Below, piece by piece: positions 28,482 through 37,528 of a stretch of DNA of 64,000 nt. Positions within the stretch are counted from its first letter, which is position 1, and each line of letters begins with the position of its first letter. The position numbers and the translations under genes are program-made. The DNA is from G963677915 sp963677915 (GTDB lineage: Bacteria; Bacillota; Clostridia; Lachnospirales; Vallitaleaceae), in contig CAXXGE010000038.1 in assembly GCA_963677915.2 (NCBI GenBank), positions 62,001-126,000 of the forward strand, in the 5' to 3' direction. The notes under the pieces were generated by a model. It was not told the origin of the DNA, did not search any database, and saw only the letters and a list, made by a program, of their open reading frames with translations.

Positions 28482-28617
28482 CTATCCAAAAGGATTTCTG
28501 CTTGAAATTCCATACAATGTAAAAATGAATGCTGGAAAAAGCAATGATGAAGTTCTTGAACTAATAGTGGTTAAAGCACCGGGACCACAAAATTACAAAG
28601 AAAAACTCAAAATGTAG
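28482..28617 (+). pseudogene. 3' fragment of a cupin gene (paralogue of 59002-59340)
   Basis: The fragment reads YPKGFLLEIPYNVKMNAGKS, then DEVLELIVVKAPGPQNYKEK and a stop, matching the last 44 residues of the cupin at 59002 at more than 75% identity. It has no start or upstream domain. Like the intact gene, its stop codon is followed at once by a copy of the dispersed repeat. Confidence 0.85.
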
Positions 28618-29085
28618 AATAATCAAAATGGCCTAATCAAGCAATGAGGCCAATTATAACAAAAATACGCGAAAGTCCGCATATATACAGGGTTTCAACG
28701 TAATAAGCCAACAGGCAAGAAATAGCCTAACTACCTCACGTCGAGACAGTCGTCAAGCTAGTCCGGGAATAGCCCAGAATCAGGGCGTTTGCGGGATTTT
28801 GGTAAGAATAATAGAGATGGAAATGGGCCTTTACGCGTAAAAGTAAAGGCCTTTTGCTAGGGGGGACACTTTTACGCAAAATGCAGGGATTTGGCAGGGG
28901 GGGATTTTAGATTCGCGGAATTGTATTGAACGTCAGAATTGTAAAAGGGGTGGTGCGGTAGTCTGACTTTTGAATTGATGTAATACTTCATTTAACCTAT
29001 TCAAAACATGGATAATCGACTCGATTTAGCACTATTTAAATAATTTGAAAGAATGTTTGAAAAATTGAAAGCGAAAGTTTAAAAT
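28618..29085 (+). repeat. dispersed intergenic repeat, copy E
   Basis: Starts directly after the cupin-fragment stop with atcaaaatggcctaatcaag. The core includes gctagtccgggaatagcc, the hairpin gggcctttac/gtaaaggcc and the G-rich block. Its right extension shares tttgaaaaattgaaagcgaaag with copy A. It leads into the dCache-EAL gene. Confidence 0.85.
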
Positions 29086-29164
29086 TGTTATAAGAATAAA
29101 TAGCTTGATAATAACTGCTTTCAGTGTGTTAGTAGACATACCAAAACGTGGGGTTATACTAGAA

Positions 29165-31381
29165 ATGAAAAGAATTCGCTCGTATATCATAATTATGATT
29201 CTTATAGCAACAATAATTGCTTTAACGACTTATTATATTATAGATCATTACAAAGAGACATATTTGGAAGAATTAGAGAGGAATTTAGCTGAAAACAACG
29301 TTGAGTATTCAAACTTCGTTGAAAATAAAATTGGTGATCTTATGTTATTAGTTGAAAGTCATGGTAGAGTATTTTCGAGTAATAACTTAGTAAATCCACC
29401 TAAATTAAGCAGTCTATGTAAGAATATTAATGAAAACTCCAGTTCGGTCAGTAGCTTGTATTTTCTTTATGATGAGAATGGGAGTGGTGTGAATGCTTCA
29501 GGTTATATAAATGTTGCAGACATTGGTATGGATTTACGACAAAGACCGTGGTATAAGAACGCTGTTAAGTCAACAAGTGTAGAAATAACAAGTGTTTATA
29601 TTGATGCAAGAAAAGACAAACCATTGTTAACGATATCATATGCACTTCGTAATGGAACTCAACTCCAAGGGGTATTGGCTGCTGATGTTTTCCTAGAGAC
29701 TCTGCACGATGAACTCCAAGAAATAACCACTTGGGGCAGTGCTTATACATATGTCCTCGATTCAACGGGTACTGTTGTTTTGCATCCAGATAAGAAATTA
29801 CTAGGGTTTACATTTGCGAATGCTACAAACCAGCAGATAATGACATTAGGTGTGACAAAGGAGTCTTTTGGCAACAATTATTTGCGGATTTGGAATGATG
29901 ATTTTTCAAAATCTAAAGAAGGATTTGTTGACTATTTTAATCCGGATGATTTGAAAGTGCATGCAGTCTATAAACGTATCCCCAATTTAGAATGGACAGT
30001 AGTCAGTGCGTATGATTTAAGTGAGATTAATAATATTATCAGCGCATATGATTTAATAGGTATCTCCGTGAGTTTTTTATTACTAATAATTTTTGGCGCA
30101 GTTTTGTACTATCTTTTAGTCTGGTCGACTTCAAGAGATCCAGTTACCAAGACTTTTAATACAAAAGAAATGCAAGAAGTGATTAAGAAACGCCAGAGTA
30201 AAGGTGGGGACTGTATCTCGCTTTTTATTGAACAACGTAATATATCATCAATTAATGGCAGGCGAGGTGTAAGAGGTGGGGATGATGTGTTGTTACAATA
30301 TAGTAAGATTCTCCAGAGATTAGTAAGAAAATATGGTGTTTTAGCAACCACTAAGAGCAGAAATTTTGTTATTATTTTCAATGACAGTGATTGGAAAGCT
30401 GCGGTTAAATTAACTTCAGAATGGGCTAAGAAATTGGATGAAGTATCATTGTTCATAAATGGTAATACTTTGTTGATTGAGTCTTTCTTGGGGCTAACAA
30501 CACTACGTACAGATAATGAAAGAGAGATTGAACAAGAACTTGAATCTGTTGAAACTTTATTTGCTGAATTGCATCAAACAGAGGTGGATAATCCTCTAAT
30601 ATGCTATGATTTCGATAAATTAATGGAAGAAAAAAATGTCGAAATCAAATTGAAAGAAGAATTGTTAAAAGCAATTGAGGAAGACAAGGTAGTTCCATTC
30701 TTCCAACCAATTTATGATTTGAAATCCGGAACAGTAGATAAGTTTGAAGTCCTAATGAGAATTCAAGAGGGAGATAAGTTTTTATCACCATATCCTTATA
30801 TTTCTATTGCAGAAAAGTATAACATAATAGATAAAGTTGATTCTATCGTCATATCAAAAGCACTTGAATACAAGAAAAGAAATGATCTGAGTGATGCAGT
30901 CAAACTATCAATCAATATTTCGGGTAAGGTTTTGAATGATGGAAACTTTATTGAAAAAATAGTAGCGATGATTGATGGATTAAATATAAAGCGTTCAAAT
31001 ATAACCTTTGAAGTAACAGAAACCCAGGGCATCAGAAATATTGCTGGATTGACACAGTTAGTTACTGAGTATAGGAAGGCAGGATTTGAGTTTTCTATTG
31101 ATGATTTTGGATCCGGATTTTCAGCCATGTTCTACCTTAAACATATTCCAGCGAATTATGTAAAAATAGACGGGTCATTCATTAAAGATATCAATACCAG
31201 CGAGGAGAGCTATCATCTTGTTAATGCAATGATTAGTTTGGCGAAGGCATTCAATATCAAGACAATTGCAGAATTTGTAGAAAAACAAGAAATTATGGAG
31301 ATGATGGTGGATATGGGTGTGGATTACGGGCAAGGGTATTATTTTGGTAAACCAGATAAAGTTTTTAATTTCCAGAGGTAA
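29165..31381 (+). CDS. dCache sensor with degenerate GGDEF and an EAL c-di-GMP phosphodiesterase domain
   Basis: A 738-aa membrane sensor: helix at about 7-26, extracytoplasmic dCache domain (RQRPWYKNAV is the typical motif), second helix near 300-325, then GGDEF-like and EAL domains. The GGDEF site is replaced by KSRNF, so it cannot make c-di-GMP. The EAL domain has EVLMR in place of EALxR and keeps NIS, VTETQG, IDDFGSGFSA, VKIDGSF, AEFVEK and the final GQGYYFGKP, so the metal-binding and catalytic residues look intact and the protein is probably a c-di-GMP phosphodiesterase controlled by an external small molecule. The start is uncertain: ATG 29165 has a weak site; TTG 29105 is an alternative. 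Confidence 0.88.
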   Translation: MKRIRSYIIIMILIATIIALTTYYIIDHYKETYLEELERNLAENNVEYSNFVENKIGDLMLLVESHGRVFSSNNLVNPPKLSSLCKNINENSSSVSSLYFLYDENGSGVNASGYINVADIGMDLRQRPWYKNAVKSTSVEITSVYIDARKDKPLLTISYALRNGTQLQGVLAADVFLETLHDELQEITTWGSAYTYVLDSTGTVVLHPDKKLLGFTFANATNQQIMTLGVTKESFGNNYLRIWNDDFSKSKEGFVDYFNPDDLKVHAVYKRIPNLEWTVVSAYDLSEINNIISAYDLIGISVSFLLLIIFGAVLYYLLVWSTSRDPVTKTFNTKEMQEVIKKRQSKGGDCISLFIEQRNISSINGRRGVRGGDDVLLQYSKILQRLVRKYGVLATTKSRNFVIIFNDSDWKAAVKLTSEWAKKLDEVSLFINGNTLLIESFLGLTTLRTDNEREIEQELESVETLFAELHQTEVDNPLICYDFDKLMEEKNVEIKLKEELLKAIEEDKVVPFFQPIYDLKSGTVDKFEVLMRIQEGDKFLSPYPYISIAEKYNIIDKVDSIVISKALEYKKRNDLSDAVKLSINISGKVLNDGNFIEKIVAMIDGLNIKRSNITFEVTETQGIRNIAGLTQLVTEYRKAGFEFSIDDFGSGFSAMFYLKHIPANYVKIDGSFIKDINTSEESYHLVNAMISLAKAFNIKTIAEFVEKQEIMEMMVDMGVDYGQGYYFGKPDKVFNFQR

Positions 31382-31386
31382 CATGA

Positions 31387-31428
31387 CAGCAATATAACAA
31401 ATGGTGCTGATTGAAACTGCGAAAAGAT
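31387..31428 (+). pseudogene. short remnant resembling the serine recombinase 3' end
   Basis: About 42 bp after the EAL stop codon match the recombinase segment coding SN(V/I)T..ADGN..K at roughly 80% (cagcaatataacaaatggtg and following). Flanks do not match. This may be a third trace of the recombinase module. Confidence 0.4.
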
Positions 31429-31464
31429 TTACTTGATTATCAGCGATACAGTACACTAGATATT

Positions 31465-31489
31465 GGTCAGCAGTTTATAGCTGCTGACC
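31465..31489. terminator. perfect hairpin upstream of the ISL3 copy
   Basis: ggtcagcag - tttatag - ctgctgacc, a 9-bp perfect stem. A second stem, ttggggc/gccccaa, follows near 31512-31528. Likely part of the IS end or a terminator protecting it from read-through. Confidence 0.45.
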
Positions 31490-31604
31490 TGGCGCCGCCG
31501 AGTCGGGGTTTGGGGCAGAGCCCCAAATAAAAAACAATTGAAAAACCATCTGTGTTCCTTTATTGTATTAGCGTCCAAACTCATACAGGAAGGAATTACC
31601 ACAG

Positions 31605-32879
31605 ATGGCTTCAGCTAATACTTTATGCAAAAACTTATTAAATGTCAATGACGTTGTGATTGTAAACCATGATTTTTTCACTGACTCTGATGGTGTCAAA
31701 CACCAAAGGATCAAAGCACGCCCTAAAAAATGGAAGCAGAACATCTGCCCAATTTGTGGCCAAAAGTCTCCTGGCTACGATCAAGCTTCTACAATCGGCA
31801 AGATTTGGAGAGGTTTGGACTGGGGCGGCATCATTGTTGAGATTGAATGCCCGACAAACCGTATCAAGTGCCCCGAACACGGTGTTGTTACTGCTGATGT
31901 TCCATGGGCATACCCGGGAAGCAACTTCACGAAGGACTTTGATCTCACTGCCGCTTGGCTTGCGACCCATCTCCCCCGAAGCACTGTCTCCGATTATATG
32001 CGTATTGATTGGGCTACCGTCGGCAGATGCATCACCAGGACCCTGAATGATATCGAACCGGAGCGTTCCAGAAGACTCAATGGACTGGTCAATATCGGCA
32101 TCGACGAGACCAGCTACAAAAAGGGACACAAATATATCACCGTTGTTGTCAACCACGATACGAACACCGTCGTATGGGCTGCAAAAGGTCATGGGAAAAC
32201 CGTATTGGAACAATTCTATCGCAGCCTGACACCGGAACAGCTGTCTTCAATCAAAGTCGTTACCGGTGATGGAGCCAAGTGGATTACCGAGTGTGTCAAT
32301 GAATTCACACCCGAATGTGAGCGGTGTGTCGATCCGTTCCATGTTGTCGAATGGGCCATGTCGGCTCTTGATGAAGTCAGGCGAGATGCTTGGAGAGACG
32401 CATACACAGCCGCTCAGGACATCGCCAAAGAACATCCCAGAAAGCCAGGATGCCCTAAAGCGGACGATCCGATTTCTGCTAAAGCGGCTGAAGGTGGAAA
32501 TGATTGCAGCTACCAATCCACGTCTTTACAGAGCCTATCGGATGAAGGAAAAACTTCGGTTGCTGCATAAGGTAAAGGACCTTAACGAAGCCGAGGCTGA
32601 ACTAAAAAAATGGCTTTGGTGGGTAAGTCACAGTCGTATACCCGCATTCATTGAACTGACAAAAAAATCCGGCGGCACAAAGAACACATATTAAACACGA
32701 TTCGCCTCGGAATGAGCAATGCAAGAATCGAGGCTATCAACAACAAGATAAAGCTGATTGTGCGGAAAGCATATTGCTTCAGGAATATTCAAAATATGCT
32801 GGATATGCTCTATCTGGTTTGCTCTGATTTGGTGATACCACTACCTAATCGGAAGTCTAAACTGGCTCAACCGGCATAA
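31605..32879 (+). pseudogene. ISL3-family transposase, at least two frameshifts
   Basis: It reads from ATG 31605 through the zinc-finger region (CPICGQKSPGYD), DDE core (NIGIDETSYKKGHKYITVV, VTGDGAKW, CVDPFHVVEWAM) in one frame to about 32460, then KVEMIAATNPRLYRAY in a second frame to about 32660, then MSNARIEAINNKIKLIVRKA in a third to the stop at 32879. Inactive. The right end of the element lies just before the remnant of a histidine kinase. Confidence 0.88.
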
Positions 32880-32929
32880 ACACTAGATTTACAGTAAAAC
32901 TCACCCACAGGTATCCACGAAGAGTCCTT

Positions 32930-33178
32930 TCTTTAACAACGAAAGGGAAAAACAGAGGAACCGGGCTTGGGTTGTCAATCAGTTACGGGATCATTCAGGA
33001 GCATCAGGGTGAGATACTTGTTGAGTCTGAAGAAGGTGCATATACCAGATTTACAATCCATCTGCCCATGACAACGGATGATATATCCATAATGGAGGAT
33101 AACAATGAGCTTACTTTTTCCAATGACAGACCAGAAGATATACGAAACGGCAAGGCAGGTCTACCTGAAGCATTTTGA
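32930..33178 (+). pseudogene. C-terminal end of a sensor histidine kinase (HATPase domain)
   Basis: Reads TTKGKNRGTGLGLSISYGII (G2 box of the ATP-binding domain) then QEHQGEILVESEEGAYTRFT and IHLP, the standard end of a histidine kinase. The N-terminal sensor, dimerisation and most of the ATPase domains are gone, and even the preceding PFFTTK motif is shifted by one base. The stop overlaps the start of the cobalamin-sensor gene (33105), so the kinase was originally the first gene of that operon. The ISL3 insertion with a flanking deletion is the likely cause. Confidence 0.8.
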
Positions 33179-34199
33179 AAAAGATCCGAATCTGGATCAG
33201 GAATATGACGACAGACGTAAAAGACTCATGTACGATGATATTTTGATCAACCTGGAGTATATCAAGACGGCAATAGTTCTTGACGATGGAAAGATAGTCA
33301 TGGATTATGCCATATGGATCTATCATCTGCTATGCTCACTCATGAAAGACATCGATGCCGACCGGATCAAAGAACAGATGATCATGCACTATGAAATCTT
33401 GAACGAAACGTTGTCTGAGGCATTACCGCCGTCAGAAGCTTCCGCAGCAGACCAGATCATAAAAAGCGCAATCGAAGCGACAAGGGAAGAAGCAGATCAG
33501 CAAAGCGTTTTTACAGATGTCTTCTCTTCAAAATATCTGGATATCAAAAAGAACTATCTGGAGAAATTGCTCAAGACAGATACGAGAGGGGCCATCAAGG
33601 TCATTCTGGATGCTGTTGAAAGCGGCATAGCGCTCGAAGAAGTGTACATCGATATTTTGCAGGAAGTAATGCATCAAGTTGGCGAGATGTGGCATAAAAA
33701 CATGATCAGCATCGATAAGGAGCATTACTGCACGTCAACGACCCAAACAGCCATATCGCAGCTGTATCCGATGATCTTCAGCCAGACAAGAAAAGGATAC
33801 AAGCTGATTGCATGCTGTGTAGGCAGCGAACTTCATGAAATGGGAATGCGCATGGTATCCGATCTTGTAGAGCTGAACGGATGGGACAGCATCTATTTGG
33901 GGGCAGGTGTACCTATTCATGCGGTTCTGTCATCAATCAAAGAGAACGAACCTGATCTTGTCGGATTTTCAGTCACAATGCCACAACATCTGCCGCTCTG
34001 CCGCGACTATATTAAAAGCGTAAGAAACCAGTTTCCGCAGGTTAAAATTGCGGTTGGAGGCAGAGCGTTTTCAACAACCAATCATCTGTGGGCAAGCTGG
34101 GATATTGATATCTATGCAGAAAATGCCAGTGAATTCATTCGATGGGCAAAGAATAATATTGAACAAAAGGATCCTTTCAATGGACAGTTTCCTGATTAG
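33105..34199 (+). CDS. cobalamin-binding sensor protein (CarH-like B12 cap and B12-binding domains)
   Basis: A 364-aa cytoplasmic protein. After an N-terminal helical domain (about 1-140) comes a four-helix B12 cap domain with W-(9 residues)-EH (MWHKNMISIDKEHY), the signature of light-sensing CarH-type domains. A Rossmann-like B12 domain follows with ELHEMGMRMV (the E/DxHxxG lower-ligand histidine) and SIYLGAGVP, GFSVTMPQH and VGGRAF. There is no MerR DNA-binding domain, so the output must be through partners: the coupled diguanylate cyclase and formerly a histidine kinase. ATG 33105 follows atggagg. Confidence 0.87.
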   Translation: MSLLFPMTDQKIYETARQVYLKHFEKDPNLDQEYDDRRKRLMYDDILINLEYIKTAIVLDDGKIVMDYAIWIYHLLCSLMKDIDADRIKEQMIMHYEILNETLSEALPPSEASAADQIIKSAIEATREEADQQSVFTDVFSSKYLDIKKNYLEKLLKTDTRGAIKVILDAVESGIALEEVYIDILQEVMHQVGEMWHKNMISIDKEHYCTSTTQTAISQLYPMIFSQTRKGYKLIACCVGSELHEMGMRMVSDLVELNGWDSIYLGAGVPIHAVLSSIKENEPDLVGFSVTMPQHLPLCRDYIKSVRNQFPQVKIAVGGRAFSTTNHLWASWDIDIYAENASEFIRWAKNNIEQKDPFNGQFPD

Positions 34200-35211
34200 C
34201 ATCAATGCCAGGTTCAAGGTCAGTGAAGTGTTCTGGAGTGAACCGGTATTCCTCCTATCCAAGCACATGAATTCTTTCCTTGACCTGTTTGATGACAACG
34301 ACCTTGTAAACATCAAAGCAACAATTAACCAATGCAGGAATCTGCCGGATGGTTTCCAATATGCCGGCGAACTGACACTATCAGGTCATCATGCAACAAT
34401 GTCTATGTGGTTCTTGTCTGCCGGTGAAGGTATTCTGGCTTTTGCTTTGTCGGGACATGAAAAAGCCGGTGACATGGGCAATGCATTCAATGGCATTGTA
34501 TTCAGGTTCATGCAGACAATCAAGAAGAGCAATCACCATGATAAGCCGATGAATCAAGAGTCTGTCAGTTCCCAGTTCGAAAACATCCAGAGATTGAACA
34601 ACGAACTGATCAACACAAGAAGAATGCTTGAGAAGGCCAATGCGCAATTGAAAGTTTTGAACCAGGAATTGAACAACCGGCTTGTCAAAGATGCACTGAC
34701 GGGTTTGGTCAGCAGGTATCAATACAGACAGGAGATGGAGATGGTCATTTCCAATACTCCAGAAAAAATGGGTCTTTTCATGTTCATTGATATTGATGAT
34801 TTCAAATCGGTCAATGACAATTTCGGACATGCGGTTGGTGATGAATACCTGATACAGTTTTCGGATAGATTGAAAGCATTACCGGTACATGAGGTGATCA
34901 GAATAAGGATATCAGGAGATGAATTCGGATTGTTCATATATGGATTCGATCATATTTCGAAGGATGACATGGATAATCTGTGGGATATGATGAAAGAACA
35001 CATACTGTCCAGTCCCGTTGCTGTCAAGAATATGGAACTGCCGATATCCATCAGTGCAGGGATAGCGATATATGGTATCCACACGAAGGAGATATACAAC
35101 TTGATAGAGTATGCAGATTATGCAATGTACTGTGCAAAAAGGAATGGAAAAAACAAAATGAAGGTATTTGACAAGGACAGTTACAATAAAGCAAAGGGGA
35201 ATCAACTATGA
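34180..35211 (+). CDS. diguanylate cyclase (GGDEF) with N-terminal sensor region
   Basis: A 343-aa protein: an unrecognised N-terminal domain (about 1-125, possibly PAS-like), a coiled coil (FENIQRLNNELINTRRMLEK), then a GGDEF domain with DALTGLVSRYQY, FIDIDDFKSVNDNFGH, and the active site as SGDEF in RISGDEFGLF. S for the first G is found in active enzymes. ATG 34180 follows aaaagga and lies 20 bp inside the upstream gene; the longer frame from 34048 is overlap only. Tight coupling to the B12 protein suggests a light- or cobalamin-controlled c-di-GMP output (inference). Confidence 0.88.
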   Translation: MDSFLISINARFKVSEVFWSEPVFLLSKHMNSFLDLFDDNDLVNIKATINQCRNLPDGFQYAGELTLSGHHATMSMWFLSAGEGILAFALSGHEKAGDMGNAFNGIVFRFMQTIKKSNHHDKPMNQESVSSQFENIQRLNNELINTRRMLEKANAQLKVLNQELNNRLVKDALTGLVSRYQYRQEMEMVISNTPEKMGLFMFIDIDDFKSVNDNFGHAVGDEYLIQFSDRLKALPVHEVIRIRISGDEFGLFIYGFDHISKDDMDNLWDMMKEHILSSPVAVKNMELPISISAGIAIYGIHTKEIYNLIEYADYAMYCAKRNGKNKMKVFDKDSYNKAKGNQL

Positions 35212-35771
35212 AAATAAAATCAGTAGCTCAGGGATCACTGGTTATTGCAATTATTGTGGTATCCTTCTTCTTGATCAGAGGCGCGATAAACATATTGAAC
35301 GCACTGATTGTACCGACTGCAATATTTGTTTTCTCTATGAACAAAAAAAGGCGGGATATATTCGCTCTGTTTCTTTCCTTGGTTATGTTCTGTATGCTTT
35401 TTTTTCAAACGCAAATCGTCTTTTTATGCTTATACTTTGGAATCGCCCAGATTTTATTGATCATAAAAAGAAGAAGGATGCCACGAGCTGTTTCCATCAT
35501 ATTGCTGTCGTTATTCAATGCTTCCACTTTCTGGGCTGCAATTCTTCTAACGGACCAATTATTCGGGCTAGGTTTGAACCGGATTATGCTGATAATGTAT
35601 AATTACAATAGATTGCTTTACACACTGTTATTTATTGTTGAAGGTTCTTTTGCGAGTATTATTCTATTGTTTGTGACTAGCAATGTATATAAAAGAACAC
35701 GTCATCAGAATAATTCTAAACCAGGTATCAGCACTAAAGCTGATGGGCAAATTGCTAATAGAGCTGGATGA
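35208..35771 (+). CDS. membrane protein of unknown function, possibly truncated
   Basis: A 187-aa protein with about five hydrophobic segments (QGSLVIAIIVVSFFLI, FALFLSLVMFCMLFF, QIVFLCLYFGIAQILLI, TLLFIVEGSFASIILLFV). It starts in an ATGA overlap with the cyclase gene. I do not recognise a family. The last ~20 residues overlap, in another frame, a transposase-like tail (LLIELDEKWSASRKYSDLEI to 35841), so the true C terminus may have been replaced by IS debris. Confidence 0.65.
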   Translation: MKIKSVAQGSLVIAIIVVSFFLIRGAINILNALIVPTAIFVFSMNKKRRDIFALFLSLVMFCMLFFQTQIVFLCLYFGIAQILLIIKRRRMPRAVSIILLSLFNASTFWAAILLTDQLFGLGLNRIMLIMYNYNRLLYTLLFIVEGSFASIILLFVTSNVYKRTRHQNNSKPGISTKADGQIANRAG

Positions 35772-35921
35772 AAAATGGTCTGCCAGTCGCAAATATTCTG
35801 ATTTGGAAATTTACTCCAAGAAAATCAATGGGAAGAAGTAGTAAGGAAGGATGCAGCATAGACCGCATTTCTTGCACGGTTCTGTCAAAAGCGAGCCTCC
35901 TCTGATATGCAGATGTGAGGG

Positions 35922-37163
35922 ATGTATAGCAGACAGCCTACCTATCAGCCATCACTTGAACAACTCCTGAATCCCAAAAATCGATGGGTGACCATGGCGG
36001 ATCAAATCCCATGGAACAAATTCGAAGAAAAGTATGCCGACTTGTTTCAAAGTGATACCGGTAATGTAGCAAAACCGTTACAGATGGCTTTAGGCTCTTT
36101 GATTATTCAAATAAAGTATGGTTATGCTGACCGTGAGCTTGTAGATCAGATAGCCGAAAATCCATACTACCAGTACTTCATCGGTCTCCCTGGATATCAA
36201 GAAACAGCACCATTTGATGCCAGTCTATTGGTAACATTCCGAAAGCGTATCAGTGCTGAAGTGCTAATGGAAGCCAATGAACATATGCTGGAAGCCGCCG
36301 CATCAAGTGATGACAATAGAGCCTGATAGCAAGGGAACACTGATTATCGATGCAACATGTGCTCCTTCAAATATTAGTTACCCTCAAGACTTTTCATTGC
36401 TGAATGAAGCAAGAGAAAAGCTCGAAGAAATCATGGATCGTTTTTGCAAAGACAATGGACTGAAGAAACCCAGAACCTACCGCAGAGAAGCGAAGAAAAA
36501 CTACCTTGCACTTGCAAAAACAAAGAAAAGAAGCAAGTTAAAATCAGAAAAACCATCCGAAAGCAACTGGGGTATGCAAAGCGGAATCTTGGATATATTG
36601 ATGGTTTCCTCGAAGCCGGTCATGCACCAACAGAAAAAGAAAAAACACTGTTGAAGACAATCAGGCTTCTATATGAGCAGCAAGAATATATGTACAGTAA
36701 CCACACGCATTCCGCCCCGAAACGTATCGTAAGCATTCAGCAGCCATATCTACGTCCCATAGTAAGAGGAAAGGCTGAAAAGCTTTCTTTTGATCTATAT
36801 TATCCTGAAAAAGTGCTTGTCGATCAAATCTACCGAACACGTGATAACCGAGATTACTGCAAAGGTAAAGGCATCAGGATGTTCGGTCCCAAGCTGGGAC
36901 GACCATCAAAAAATAGGGAGCATGACAAGGCTATCGAATACCAAGACAATGTCGACCGCATCGAAGTCGAGAGAACTTTCAGCCTCAGTATACGATGCTA
37001 TGGAATGGGCCTGATTAAAACCAAACTGGAAGAAACAACCAGGGCTACGATTGCGTTGTCTGTATTTGTGACGAATCTATTCAAGATTCAGTCATGCATA
37101 ATTTTACGTTTGCTCTGTCGGTGGTTGAACCGCTGGCATTATGAACTTTTCTTGGCTGTATGA
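35922..37163 (+). pseudogene. IS5-like (DUF772) transposase, frameshifted
   Basis: The N-terminal DUF772 domain (QIPWNKFEEKYADLF, QMALGSLIIQIKYGYADREL, FRKRI) reads to about 36310; the next frame gives TLIIDATCAPSNISYPQD (catalytic Asp) to about 36530; then the first frame resumes with AKRNLGYIDGFLEAGH, VLVDQIYRTRDNRDYCKGKG and the final VDRIEVERTFSLSIRCYGMG. The two shifts make it non-functional. Confidence 0.85.
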
Positions 37164-37528
37164 GTCGCAAAATGACTTAATCAGCAGACACTAAATAAAA
37201 ATTGTTAACAAAGCGATTATCAGTGAATGTGCTGGGATTCAAACATCATTGAATTGAGTATTTTGAGTATTCATTTAGGGGCGATAATACCAATTTGGAT
37301 AATCACTTAGCAATTGCTTTTGAATTTGCTTTTTCCACTACTATTCGCACATAACCCAAAAGGAAAATGTTCAGTGAGCAGGGAATAAACAAGAAATCAT
37401 CTAAATATATTCAAAAAATTATCAATTTAAGCTTTATTTTATTGGCAATATTTTTTATAATACATATAAGTAGGTATGAAGAAACTATTGGCATTAACAT
37501 TAATCGTTTAATAGGTGGATTGAGGATC
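37164..37528. other. AT-rich upstream region of the LacI gene
   Basis: 365 bp without a supported gene. The last 150 bp are strongly AT-rich and contain tttttataatacat near 37450, a likely -10 region. Just before the ribosome binding site is cattaacattaatcgtttaat, a possible auto-operator. An in-frame extension of the LacI frame to 37367 is not similar to any regulator. Confidence 0.45.

Noticed and set aside
31605..37163. Frameshifts in the transposases as programmed frameshifting
   Set aside because: Several shifts of different direction occur in one gene, without slippery motifs at the expected place, and the families do not normally use frameshifting in these positions.
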